Positions 1 through 11,088 of a stretch of 64,000 nucleotides of DNA are shown piece after piece (positions within the stretch are counted from its first letter, which is position 1; every line of letters starts with the position of its first letter). The position numbers and the translations under genes are program-made. Source of the DNA: Auanema rhodensis (taxonomy: Eukaryota > Nematoda > Chromadorea > Rhabditida > Rhabditidae); assembly GCA_964057225.1 (NCBI GenBank), contig OZ059897.1, positions 22,010,001 to 22,074,000 of the forward strand, read 5' to 3'. A model generated the notes under the pieces. That model did no database searches and was not told the origin of the DNA. It saw only the letters and a list, made by a program, of their open reading frames with translations.

Positions 1-56
1 GTGAAAGATAAAGAGATGCGGTTTTCAAAATTAGATTCCCCATGTCCATATTAGTC

Positions 57-72
57 TAAAAACAAATTTTTA
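57..72. other. A-tract/T-tract dyad, phases 57-72
   Basis: TAAAAA and TTTTTA form perfect 6 bp arms around a 4-base CAAA centre. Phased A- and T-tracts usually give intrinsic curvature, which may help nucleosome positioning; that is inference. The dyad recurs in nearly every monomer. It is broken by T70G, seen at 3062, 3238, 12214, 13622, 14150, 15382 and 16790. Confidence 0.6.
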
Positions 73-84
73 TTGATATTGGTG

Positions 85-97
85 CATGGTAACCATG
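85..97. other. CATGGTAACCATG dyad, phases 85-97
   Basis: This is a perfect inverted repeat with 6 bp arms (CATGGT/ACCATG) and one central base. In class T and C monomers the preceding T pairs with the following A, extending the arms to 7 bp. The variant A91C (7131, 22267, 26843, 27547) changes only the unpaired centre, so symmetry is kept. A86C and A95T, mostly in the 41-56 kb HORs, each break one arm. A role as a binding site or cruciform is speculative. Confidence 0.65.
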
Positions 98-117
98 ACT
101 TTGAAATTTACGTGAAC

Positions 118-137
118 TTTAATTTATGCTAATTAAA
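118..137. other. TTTAATT/AATTAAA dyad, phases 118-137
   Basis: Two perfect 7 bp arms flank the 6-base loop TATGCT. T127C changes only the loop and is a common, well-tolerated variant of the 8-44 kb part. A131T (48707, 51171, 52579, 56099, 58387) and T134C (42374, 46246, 53638) alter the right arm and mark younger HOR copies. Confidence 0.6.
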
Positions 138-141
138 TGTA

Positions 142-149
142 CACGTGAT
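142..149 (-). other. CDEI-like element, phases 142-149
   Basis: The minus strand reads ATCACGTG, an exact match to the budding-yeast centromere element CDEI consensus RTCACRTG, the Cbf1 site. It recurs about once per monomer. A143G at 10879 and 11055 and C144T at 62448 destroy the CACGTG core. An 8-base match is weak evidence and no CDEII/CDEIII equivalent is present, so this is a described motif and not a functional call. Confidence 0.35.
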
Positions 150-171
150 GTGCACTTGGTATGTAACTCGC

Positions 172-181
172 TTCACGTGAA
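172..181. other. TTCACGTGAA palindrome across the monomer junction
   Basis: A perfect 10 bp palindrome spans phases 172-176 and 1-5 and contains the E-box/G-box core CACGTG. It is present at almost every junction. Exceptions include CTTTACGTG (19534, 20414, 20766), CTTCTCGTG (46815, 54207) and CTTCGCGTG near 25167. CACGTG is a target of bHLH and bZIP proteins in plants and of Cbf1 in yeast. Use here is unproven. Confidence 0.6.
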
Positions 182-352
182 AGATAAAGAGATGCGGTTT
201 TCAAAATTAGATTCTCCATGTCCATATTATTCTAAAAACAAATTTTTATTGATATTGGTGCATGGTAACCATGACTTTGAAATTTACGTGAACTTTAATT
301 TATGCTAATTAAATGTACACGTGATGTGCACTTGGTATGTAACTCGCTTCAC

Positions 353-2640
353 GTGAAAGATAAAGAGATGCGGTTTTCAAAATTAGATTCCCCATGTCCA
401 TATTAGTCTAAAAACAAATTTTTATTGATATTGGTGCATGGTAACCATGACTTTGAAATTTACGTGAACTTTAATTTATGCTAATTAAATGTACACGTGA
501 TGTGCACTTGGTATGTAACTCGCTTCACGTGAAAGATAAAGAGATGCGGTTTTCAAAATTAGATTCCCCATGTCCATATTAGTCTAAAAACAAATTTTTA
601 TTGATATTGGTTCATGGTAACCATGACTTTGAAATTTACGTGAACTTTAATTTATGCTAATTAAATGTACACGTGATGTGCACTTGGTATGTAACTCGCT
701 TCACGTGAAAGATAAAGAGATGCGGTTTTCAAAATTAGATCCTTCATGTCCATATTAGTCTAAAAACAAATTTTTATTGATATTGGTGCATGGTAACCAT
801 GACTTTGAAATTTACGTGAACTTTAATTTATGCTAATTAAATGTACACGTGATGTGCACTTGGTATGTAACTCGCTTCACGTGAAAGATAAAGAGATGCG
901 GTTTTCAAAATTAGATTCCCCATGTCCATATTAGTCTAAAAACAAATTTTTATTGATATTGGTTCATGGTAACCATGACTTTGAAATTTACGTGAACTTT
1001 AATTTATGCTAATTAAATGTACACGTGATGTGCACTTGGTAAGTAACTCGCTTCACGTGAAAGATAAAGAGATGCGGTTTTCAAAATTAGATTCCCCATG
1101 TCCATATTAGTCTAAAAACAAATTTTTATTGATATTGGTGCATGGTAACCATGACTTTGAAATTTACGTGAACTTTAATTTATGCTAATTAAATGTACAC
1201 GTGATGTGCACTTGGTATGTAACTCGCTTCACGTGAAAGATAAAGAGATGCGGTTTTCAAAATTAGATTCCCCATGTCCATATTAGTCTAAAAACAAATT
1301 TTTATTGATATTGGTTCATGGTAACCATGACTTTGAAATTTACGTGAACTTTAATTTATGCTAATTAAATGTACACGTGATGTGCACTTGGTATGTAACT
1401 CGCTTCACGTAAAAGATAAAAAGATGCGGTTTTCAAAATTAGATTCCCCATGTCCATATTAGTCTAAAAACAAATTTTTATTGATATTGGTGCATGGTAA
1501 CCATGACTTTGAATTTTACGTGAACTTTAATTTATGCTAATTAAATGTACACGTGATGTGCACTTGGTATGTAACTCGCTTCACGTGAAAGATAAAGAGA
1601 TGCGGTTTTCAAAATTAGATTCCCCATGTCCATATTAGTCTAAAAACAAATTTTTATTGATATTGGTTCATGGTAACCATGACTTTGAAATTTACGTGAA
1701 CTTTAATTTATGCTAATTAAATGTACACGTGATGTGCACTTGGTATGTAACTCGCTTCACGTGAAAGATAAAGAGAAGCGGTTCTCAAAATTAGATTCCC
1801 CATGTCCATATTAGTCTAAAAACAAATTTTTATTGATATTGCTTCATGGTAACCATGACTTTGAAATTTACGTGAACTTTAATTTATGCTAATTAAATGT
1901 ACACGTGATGTGCACTTGGTATGTAACTCGCTTCACGTGAAAGATAAAGAGATGCGGTTTTCAAAATTAGATTCCCCATGTCCATATTAGTCTAAAAACA
2001 AATTTTTATTGATATTGGTTCATGGTAACCATGACTTTGAAATTTACGTGAACTTTAATTTATGCTAATTAAATGTACACGTGATGTGCACTTGGTATGT
2101 AACTCGCTTCACGTGAAAGATAAAGAGATGCGGTTTTCAAAATTAGATTCCCCATGTCCATATTAGTCTAAAAACAAATTTTTATTGATATTGCTTCATG
2201 GTAACCATGACTTTGAAATTTACGTGAACTTTAATTTATGCTAATTAAATGTACACGTGATGTGCACTTGGTATGTAACTCGCTTCACGTGAAAGATAAA
2301 GAGATGCGGTTTTCAAAATTAGATTCCCCATGTCCATATTAGTCTAAAAACAAATTTTTATTGATATTGGTTCATGGTAACCATGACTTTGAAATTTACG
2401 TGAACTTTAATTTATGCTAATTAAATGTACACGTGATGTGCACTTGGTATGTAACTCGCTTCACGTGAAAGATAAAGAGATGCGGTTTTCAAAATTAGAT
2501 TCCCCATGTCCATATTAGTCTAAAAACAAATTTCTATTGATATTGCTTCATGGTAACCATGACTTTGAAATTTACGTGAACTTTAATTTATGCTAATTAA
2601 ATGTACACGTGATGTGCACTTGGTATGTAACTCGCTTCAC
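353..2640 (+). repeat. dimeric higher-order alternation (352 bp)
   Basis: Thirteen monomers show strict alternation at phases 81-84. Every second monomer is class T (609, 961, 1313, 1665, 2017, 2369). The partner is class G for four units (433, 785, 1137, 1489) and then class C for three (1841, 2193, 2545). The effective repeat is therefore a 352 bp dimer whose second member was replaced partway along. Private changes are frequent, for example near 740, 1041, 1410, 1777 and 2534. Confidence 0.75.
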
Positions 2641-5600
2641 GTGAAAGATAAAGAGATGCGGTTTTCAAAATTAGATTCCCCATGTCCATATTAGTCTAAA
2701 AACAAATTTTTATTGATATTGGTGCATGGTAACCATGACTTTGAAATTTACGTGAACTTTAATTTATGCTAATTAAATGTACACGTGATGTGCACTTGGT
2801 ATGTAACTCGCTTCACGTGAAAGATAAAGAGATGCGGTTTTCAAAATTAGATTCCCCATGTCCATATTAGTCTAAAAACAAATTTTTATTGATATTGGTG
2901 CATGGTAACCATGACTTTGAAATTTACGTGAACTTTAATTTATGCTAATTAAATGTACACGTGATGTGCACTTGGTATGTAACTCGCTTCACGTGAAAGA
3001 TAAAGAGATGCGGTTTTCAAAATTAGATTCCCCATGTCCATATTAGTCTAAAAACAAATTTGTATTGATATTGGTTCATGGTAACCATGACTTTGAAATT
3101 TACGTGAACTTTAATTTATGCTAATTAAATGTACACGTGATTTGCACTTGGTATGTAACTCGCTTCACGTGAAAGATAAAAAGATGCGGTTTTCAAAATT
3201 AGATTCCCCATGTCCATATTAGTCTAAAAACAAATTTGTATTGATATTGGTTCATGGTAACCATGACTTTGAAATTTACGTGAACTTTAATTTATGCTAA
3301 TTAAATGTACACGTGATTTGCACTTGGTATGTAACTCGCTTCACGTGAAAGATGAAGAGATGCTGTTTTCAAAATTAGATTCCCCATGTCCATATTAGTC
3401 TAAAAACAAAATTTTATTGATATTGGTGCATGGTAACCATGACTTTGAAATTTACGTGAACTTTAATTCATGCTAATTAAATGTACACGTGATGTGCACT
3501 TGGTATGTAACTCGCTTCACGTGAAGGATAAAGAGATGCGGTTTTCAAAATTAGATTCCCCATGTCCATATTAGTCTAAAAACAAATTTTCATTGATATT
3601 GGTGCATGGTAACCATGACTTTGAAATTTACGTGAACTTTAATTTATGCTAATTAAATGTACACGTGATGTGCACTTGGTATGTAACTCGCTTCACGTGA
3701 AAGATAAAGAGATGCGGTTTTCAAAATTAGATTCTCCATGTCCATATTAGTCTAAAAACAAATTTTGATTGATATTGGTTCATGGTAACCATGACTTTGA
3801 AATTTACGTGAACTTTAATTTATGCTAATTAAATGTACACGTGATGTGCACTTGGTATGTAACTCGCTTCACGTGAAAGATAAAGAGATGCGGTTTTCAA
3901 AATTAGATTCCCCATGTCCATATTAGTCTAAAAACAAATTTTTATTGATATTGCTTCATGGTAACCATGACTTTGAAATTTACGTGAACTTTAATTTATG
4001 CTAATTAAATGTACACGTGATGTGCACTTGGTATGTAACTCGCTTCACGTGAAAGATAAAGAGATGCGGTTTTCAAAATTAGATTCCCCATGTCCATATT
4101 AGTCTAAAAACAAATTTTTATTGATATTGGTGCATGGTAACCATGACTTTGAAATTTACGTGAACTTTAATTTATGCTAATTAAATGTACACGTGATGTG
4201 CACTTGGTATGTAACTCGCTTCACGTGAAAGATAAAGAGATGCGGTTTTCAAAATTAGATTTCCCATGTCCATATTAGTCTAAAAATAAATTTTTATTGA
4301 TATTGGTTCATGGTAACCATGACTTTGAAATTTACGTGAACTTTAATTTATGCTAATTAAATGTACACGTGATGTGCACTTGGTATGTAACTCGCTTCAC
4401 GTGAAAGATAAAGAGATGCGGTTTTCAAAATTAGATTCTCCATGTCCATATTAGTCTAAAAACAAATTTTTATTGATATTGGTTCATGGTAACCATGACT
4501 TTGAAATTTACGTGAACTTTAATTTATGCTAATTAAATGTACACGTGATGTGCACTTGGTATGTAACTCGCTTCACGTGAAAGATAAAGAGATGCGGTTT
4601 TCAAAATTAGATTCCCCATGTCCATATTAGTCTAAAAACAAATTTTTATTGATATTGCTTCATGGTAACCATGACTTTGAAATTTACGTGAACTTTAATT
4701 TATGCTAATTAAATGTACACGTGATGTGCACTTGGTATGTAACTCGCTTCACGTGAAAGATAAAGAGATGCGGTTTTCAAAATTAGATTTCCCATGTCCA
4801 TATTAGTCTAAAAACAAATTTTTATTGATATTGGTTCATGGTAACCATGACTTTGAAATTTACGTGAACTTTAATTTATGCTAATTAAATGTACACGTGA
4901 TGTGCACTTGGTATGTAACTCGCTTCACGTGAAAGATAAAGAGATGCGGTTTTCAAAATTAGATTCCCCATGTCCATATTAGTCTAAAAACAAATTTTTA
5001 TTGATATTGGTGCATGGTAACCATGACTTTGAAATTTACGTGAACTTTAATTTATGCTAATTAAATGTACACGTGATGTGCACTTGGTATGTAACTCGCT
5101 TCACGTGAAAGATAAAGAGATGCGGTTTTCAAAATTAGATTCCCCATGTCCATATTAGTCTAAAAACAAATTTTTATTGATATTGGTTCATGGTAACCAT
5201 GACTTTGAAATTTACGTGAACTTTAATTTATGCTAATTAAATGTACACGTGATGTGCACTTGGTATGTAACTCGCTTCACGTGAAAGATAAAGAGATGCG
5301 GTTTTCAAAATTAGATTCCCCATGTCCATATTAGTCTAAAAACAAATTTTTATTGATATTGGTGCATGGTAACCATGACTTTGAAATTTACGTGAACTTT
5401 AATTTATGCTAATTAAATGTACACGTGATGTGCACTTGGTATGTAACTCGCTTCACGTGAAAGATAAAGAGATGAGGTTTTCAAAATTAGATTCCCCATG
5501 TCCATATTAGTCTAAAAACAAATTTTTATTGATATTGGTGCATGGTAACCATGACTTTGAAATTTACGTGAACTTTAATTTATGCTAATTAAATGTACAC

Positions 5601-5984
5601 GTGATGTGCACTTGGTATGTAACTCGCTTCACGTGAAAGATAAAGAGATGCGGTTTTCAAAATTAGATTCCCCATGTCCATATTAGTCTAAAAACAAATT
5701 TTTATTGATATTGGTGCATGGTAACCATGACTTTGAAATTTACGTGAACTTTAATTTATGCTAATTAAATGTACACGTGATGTGCACTTGGTATGTAACT
5801 CGCTTCACGTGAAAGATAAAGAGATGCGGTTTTCAAAATTAGATTCCCCATGTCCATATTAGTCTAAAAACAAATTTTTATTGATATTGGTTCATGGTAA
5901 CCATGACTTTGAAATTTACGTGAACTTTAATTTATGCTAATTAAATGTACACGTGATGTGCACTTGGTATGTAACTCGCTTCAC
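2641..5984 (+). repeat. irregular G/T/C monomer stretch
   Basis: Nineteen monomers have no clear fixed higher-order period. The class order starts G,G,T,T,G,G,T,C,G,T,T,C,T,G,T,G. C39T (GATTCTCC) and C38T (GATTTCCC) variants appear. C19A (GATGAGG) at 5475 is the first of a group that recurs 880 bp later at 6355. The stretch includes the twin monomers at 2993-3344. Confidence 0.7.
2993..3344 (+). repeat. twin monomers, single-unit tandem duplication
   Basis: Adjacent monomers 2993-3168 and 3169-3344 both carry T70G (3062, 3238) and G150T (3142, 3318). I saw G150T nowhere else in the window. The second copy has an additional change in AAAAAGATG near 3179. Two shared rare variants in neighbours indicate duplication of one monomer. 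Confidence 0.75.
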
Positions 5985-7216
5985 GTGAAAGATAAAGAGA
6001 TGCGGTTTTCAAAATTAGATTCCCCAGGTCCATATTAGTCTAAAAACAAATTTTTATTGATATTGCTTCATGGTAACCATGACTTTGAAATTTACGTGAA
6101 CTTTAATTTATGCTAATTAAATGTACACGTGATGTGCACTTGGTATGTAACTCGTTTCACGTGAAAGATAAAGAGATGCGGTTTTCAAAATTAGATTCCC
6201 CATGTCCATATTAGTCTAAAAACAAATTTTTATTGATATTGGTGCATGGTAACCATGACTTTGAAATTTACGTGAACTTTAATTTATGCTAATTAAATGT
6301 ACACGTGATGTGCACTTGGTATGTAACTCGCTTCACGTGAAAGATAAAGAGATGAGGTTTTCAAAATTAGATTCCCCATGTCCATATTAGTCTAAAAACA
6401 AATTTTTATTGATATTGGTTCATGGTAACCATGACTTTGAAATTTACGTGAACTTTAATTTATGCTAATTAAATGTACACGTGATGTGCACTTGGTATGT
6501 AACTCGCTTCACGTGAAAGATAAAGAGATGCGGTTTTCAAAATTAGATTCTCCATGTCCATATTAGTCTAAAAACAAATTTTTATTGATATTGGTTCATG
6601 GTAACCATGACTTTGAAATTTACGTGAACTTTAATTTATGCTAATTAAATGTACACGTGATGTGCACTTGGTATGTAACTCGCTTCACGTGAAAGATAAA
6701 GAGATGCGGTTTTCAAAATTAGATTCCCCATGTCCATATTAGTCTAAAAACAAATTTTTATTGATATTGGTTCATGGTAACCATGACTTTGAAATTTACG
6801 TGAACTTTAATTTATGCTAATTAAATGTACACGTGATGTGCACTTGGTATGTAACTCGCTTCACGTGAAAGATAAAGAGATGCGGTATTCAAAATTAGAT
6901 TCCCCAGGTCCATATTAGTCTAAAAACAAATTTTTATTGATATTGGTTCATGGTAACCATGACTTTGAAATTTACGTGAACTTTAATTTATGCTAATTAA
7001 ATGTACACGTGATGTGCACTTGGTATGTAACTCGCTTCACGTGAAAGATAAAGAGATGCGGTTTTCAAAATTAGATTCCCCATGTCCATATTAGTCTAAA
7101 AACAAATTTTTATTGATATTGGTGCATGGTCACCATGACTTTGAAATTTACGTGAACTTTAATTTATGCTAATTAAATGTACACGTGATGTGCACTTGGT
7201 ATGTAACTCGCTTCAC
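5985..7216 (+). repeat. 7-monomer block, copy A (partner 20945-22176)
   Basis: The class order is C,G,T,T,T,T,G. It carries T43G (CCCCAGGTCC) at 6027 and 6907, C19A at 6355 and GATTCTCC in the following monomer. The same order and the first three markers lie 14,960 bp (85 monomers) downstream at 20987, 21867 and 21315. The final class G monomer here has the centre variant GGTCACC (7131). In the downstream copy that variant is one monomer later, at 22267. Confidence 0.75.
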
Positions 7217-8976
7217 GTGAAAGATAAAGAGATGCGGTTTTCAAAATTAGATTCTCCATGTCCATATTAGTCTAAAAACAAATTTTTATTGATATTGGTT
7301 CATGGTAACCATGACTTTGAAATTTACGTGAACTTTAATTTATGCTAATTAAATGTACACGTGATGTGCACTTGGTATGTAACTCGCTTCACGTGAAAGA
7401 TAAAGAGATGCGGTTTTCAAAATTAGATTTCCCATGTCCATATTAGTCTAAAAACAAATTTTTATTGATATTGGTTCATGGTAACCATGACTTTGAAATT
7501 TACGTGAACTTTAATTTATGCTAATTAAATGTACACGTGATGTGCACTTGGTATGTAACTCGCTTCACGTGAAAGATAAAGAGATGCGGTTTTCAAAATT
7601 AGATTCCCCATGTCCATATTAGTCTAAAAACAAATTTTTATTGATATTGGTGCATGGTAACCATGACTTTGAAATTTACGTGAACTTTAATTTATGCTAA
7701 TTAAATGTACACGTGATGTGCACTTGGTATGTAACTCGCTTCACGTGAAAGATAAAGAGATGCGGTTTTCAAAATTAGATTCCCCATGTCCATATTAGTC
7801 TAAAAACAAATTTTTATTGATATTAGTTCATGGTAACCATGACTTTGAAATTTACGTGAACTTTAATTTATGCTAATTAAATGTACACGTGATGTGCACT
7901 TGGTATGTAACTCGCTTCACGTGAAAGATAAAGAGATGCGGTTTTCAAAATTAGATTCCCCATGTCCATATTAGTCTAAAAACAAATTTTTATTGATATT
8001 GGTGCATGGTAACCATGACTTTGAAATTTACGTGAACTTTAATTTATGCTAATTAAATGTACACGTGATGTGCACTTGGTATGTAACTCGCTTCACGTGA
8101 AAGATAAAGAGATGCGGTTTTCAAAATTAGATTCCCCATGTCCATATTAGTCTAAAAACAAATTTTTATTGATATTGGTTCATGGTAACCATGACTTTGA
8201 AATTTACGTGAACTTTAATTTATGCTAATTAAATGTACACGTGATGTGCACTTGGTATGTAACTCGCTTCACGTGAAAGATAAAGAGATGCGGTTTTCAA
8301 AATTAGATTCCCCATGTCCATATTAGTCTAAAAACAAATTTTTATTGATATTGGTTCATGGTAACCATGACTTTGAAATTTACGTGAACTTTAATTTACG
8401 CTAATTAAATGTACACGTGATGTGCACTTGGTATGTAACTCGCTTCACGTGAAAGTTAAAGAGATGCGGTTTTCAAAATTAGATTCCCCATGTCCATATT
8501 AGTCTAAAAACAAATTTTTATTGATATTGGTGCATGGTAACCATGACTTTGAAATTTACGTGAACTTTAATTTATGCTAATTAAATGTACACGTGATGTG
8601 CACTTGGTATGTAACTCGCTTCACGTGAAAGATAAAGAGATGCGGTTTTCAAAATTAGATTCCCCATGTCCATATTAGTCTAAAAACAAATTTTTATTGA
8701 TATTGGTGCATGGTAACCATGACTTTGAATTTTACGTGAACTTTAATTTATGCTAATTAAATGTACACGTGATGTGCACTTGGTATGTAACTCGCTTCAC
8801 GTGAAAGATAAAGAGATGCGGTTTTCAAAATTAGATTCCCCATGTCCTTATTAGTCTAAAAACAAATTTTTATTGATATTGGTTCATGGTAACCATGACT
8901 TTGAAATTTACGTGAACTTTAATTTATGCTAATTAAATGTACACGTGATGTGCACTTGGTATGTAACTCGCTTCAC
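7217..8976 (+). repeat. mixed monomers before the 880 bp HOR
   Basis: Ten monomers lack an obvious short higher-order period. Notable members carry G81A (ATTAGTTC) at 7825, T127C at 8399 and A106T at 8730, the last followed by CCTTATTAG in the next monomer near 8848. G81A reappears only at 43553. The A106T/CCTTATTAG neighbour pair recurs at four other sites. Confidence 0.65.
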
Positions 8977-10736
8977 GTGAAAGATAAAGAGATGCGGTTT
9001 TCAAAATTAGATTCCCCATGTCCATATTAGTCTAAAAACAAATTTTTATTGATATTGGTGCATGGTAACCATGACTTTGAAATTTACGTGAACTTTAATT
9101 TATGCTAATTAAATGTACACGTGATGTGCACTTGGTATGTAACTCGCTTCACGTGAAAGAGAAAGAGATGCGGTTTTCAAAATTAGATTCCCCATGTCCA
9201 TATTAGTCTAAAAACAAATTTTTATTGATATTGGTTCATGGTAACCATGACTTTGAAATTTACGTGAACTTTAATTTATGCTAATTAAATGTACACGTGA
9301 TGTGCACTTGGTATGTAACTCGCTTCACGTGAAAGATAAAGAGATGCGGTTTTCAAAATTAGATTCCCCATGTCCATATTAGTCTAAAAACAAATTTTTA
9401 TTGATATTGGTTCATGGTAACCATGACTTTGAAATTTACGTGAACTTTAATTTACGCTAATTAAATGTACACGTGATGTGCACTTGGTATGTAACTCGCT
9501 TCACGTGAAAGATAAAGAGATGCGGTTTTCAAAATTAGATTCCCCATGTCCATATTAGTCTAAAAACAAATTTTTATTGATATTGGTGCATGGTAACCAT
9601 GACTTTGAAATTTACGTGAACTTTAATTTATGCTAATTAAATGTACACGTGATGTGCACTTGGTATGTAACTCGCTTCACGTGAAAGATAAAGAGATGCG
9701 GTTTTCAAAATTAGATTCCCCATGTCCATATTAGTCTAAAAACAAATTTTTATTGATATTGGTGCATGGTAACCATGACTTTGAAATTTACGTGAACTTT
9801 AATTTATGCTAATTAAATGTACACGTGATGTGCACTTGGTATGTAACTCGCTTCACGTGAAAGATAAAGAGATGCGGTTTTCAAAATTAGATTCCCCATG
9901 TCCATATTAGTCTAAAAACAAATTTTTATTGATATTGGTGCATGGTAACCATGACTTTGAAATTTACGTGAACTTTAATTTATGCTAATTAAATGTACAC
10001 GTGATGTGCACTTGGTATGTAACTCGCTTCACGTGAAAGAGAAAGAGATGCGGTTTTCAAAATTAGATTCCCCATGTGCATATTAGTCTAAAAACAAATT
10101 TTTATTGATATTGGTTCATGGTAACCATGACTTTGAAATTTACGTGAACTTTAATTTATGCTAATTAAATGTACACGTGATGTGCACTTGGTATGTAACT
10201 CGCTTCACGTGAAAGATAAAGAGATGCGGTTTTCAAAATTAGATTCCCCATGTCCATATTAGTCTAAAAACAAATTTTTATTGATATTGGTTCATGGTAA
10301 CCATGACTTTGAAATTTACGTGAACTTTAATTTACGCTAATTAAATGTACACGTGATGTGCACTTGGTATGTAACTCGCTTCACGTGAAAGATAAAGAGA
10401 TGCGGTTTGCAAAATTAGATTCCCCATGTCCATATTAGTCTAAAAACAAATTTTTATTGATATTGGTGCATGGTAACCATGACTTTGAAATTTACGTGAA
10501 CTTTAATTTATGCTAATTAAATGTACACGTGATGTGCACTTGGTATGTAACTCGCTTCACGTGAAAGATAAAGAGATGCGGTTTTCAAAATTAGATTCCC
10601 CATGTCCATATTAGTCTAAAAACAAATTTTTATTGATATTGGTGCATGGTAACCATGACTTTGAAATTTACGTGAACTTTAATTTATGCTAATTAAATGT
10701 ACACGTGATGTGCACTTGGTATGTAACTCGCTTCAC
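8977..10736 (+). repeat. 5-mer HOR, two tandem copies of 880 bp
   Basis: Copies are 8977-9856 and 9857-10736, both with class order G,T,T,G,G. Shared rare markers are GAAAGAGAAAGAG at the start of the second monomer (9160, 10040) and T127C in the third (9455, 10335). The second copy has private changes at CATGTGCATA near 10078 and GGTTTGCAAAA near 10405. The two copies are otherwise nearly identical by eye. Confidence 0.85.
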
Positions 10737-11088
10737 GTGAAAGATAAAGAGATGCGGTTTTCAAAATTAGATTCCCCATGTCCATATTAGTCTAAAAACA
10801 AATTTTTATTGATATTGGTTCATGGTAACCATGACTTTGAAATTTACGTGAACTTTAATTTATGCTAATTAAATGTACGCGTGATGTGCACTTGGTATGT
10901 AACTCGCTTCACGTGAAAGATAAAGAGATGCGGTTTTCAAAATTAGATTCCCCATGTCCATATTAGTCTAAAAACAAATTTTTATTGATATTGGTTCATG
11001 GTAACCATGACTTTGAAATTTACGTGAACTTTAATTTATGCTAATTAAATGTACGCGTGATGTGCACTTGGTATGTAACTCGCTTCAC
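10737..11088 (+). repeat. twin monomers with A143G
   Basis: Both adjacent class T monomers carry GTACGCGTG in place of GTACACGTG (10879, 11055). I saw this variant nowhere else, so one monomer was probably duplicated. The change removes the CACGTG core of the internal box and creates ACGCGT. Confidence 0.8.

Larger units (their letters stand above)
1..176 (+). repeat. reference monomer (defines phases 1-176)
   Basis: This first monomer is close to the array consensus and is used here as the coordinate frame. Landmarks are GATGCGG at phases 15-21, the variable GATTCCCC at 34-41, GTCCATATTAGTCT at 44-57, an A-tract/T-tract dyad at 57-72, the class-defining GGTG/GGTT/GCTT at 81-84, the CATGGTAACCATG dyad at 85-97, ACGTGA boxes at 110, 143 and 175, an AT-rich dyad at 118-137 and ACTCGCTTCAC at 166-176. 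It has five CpG sites (19, 111, 144, 169 and the 176/1 junction), which are potential methylation targets. The choice of start is arbitrary. Confidence 0.95.

Noticed and set aside
118-137. TATA-like promoter in the AT-rich part of each monomer
   Set aside because: TTTAATTTATGC and similar strings are expected at 68% A+T. No initiation signal or downstream gene exists, so no promoter is called.
126-308. 60-codon open reading frame on the plus strand
   Set aside because: It is satellite sequence. In almost every monomer this frame stops at TAG (phases 52-54). Here G54T at position 230 removes that stop. Since 176 is not a multiple of 3, the frame changes in each monomer and no long frame can exist. 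No start context or codon bias supports a gene.
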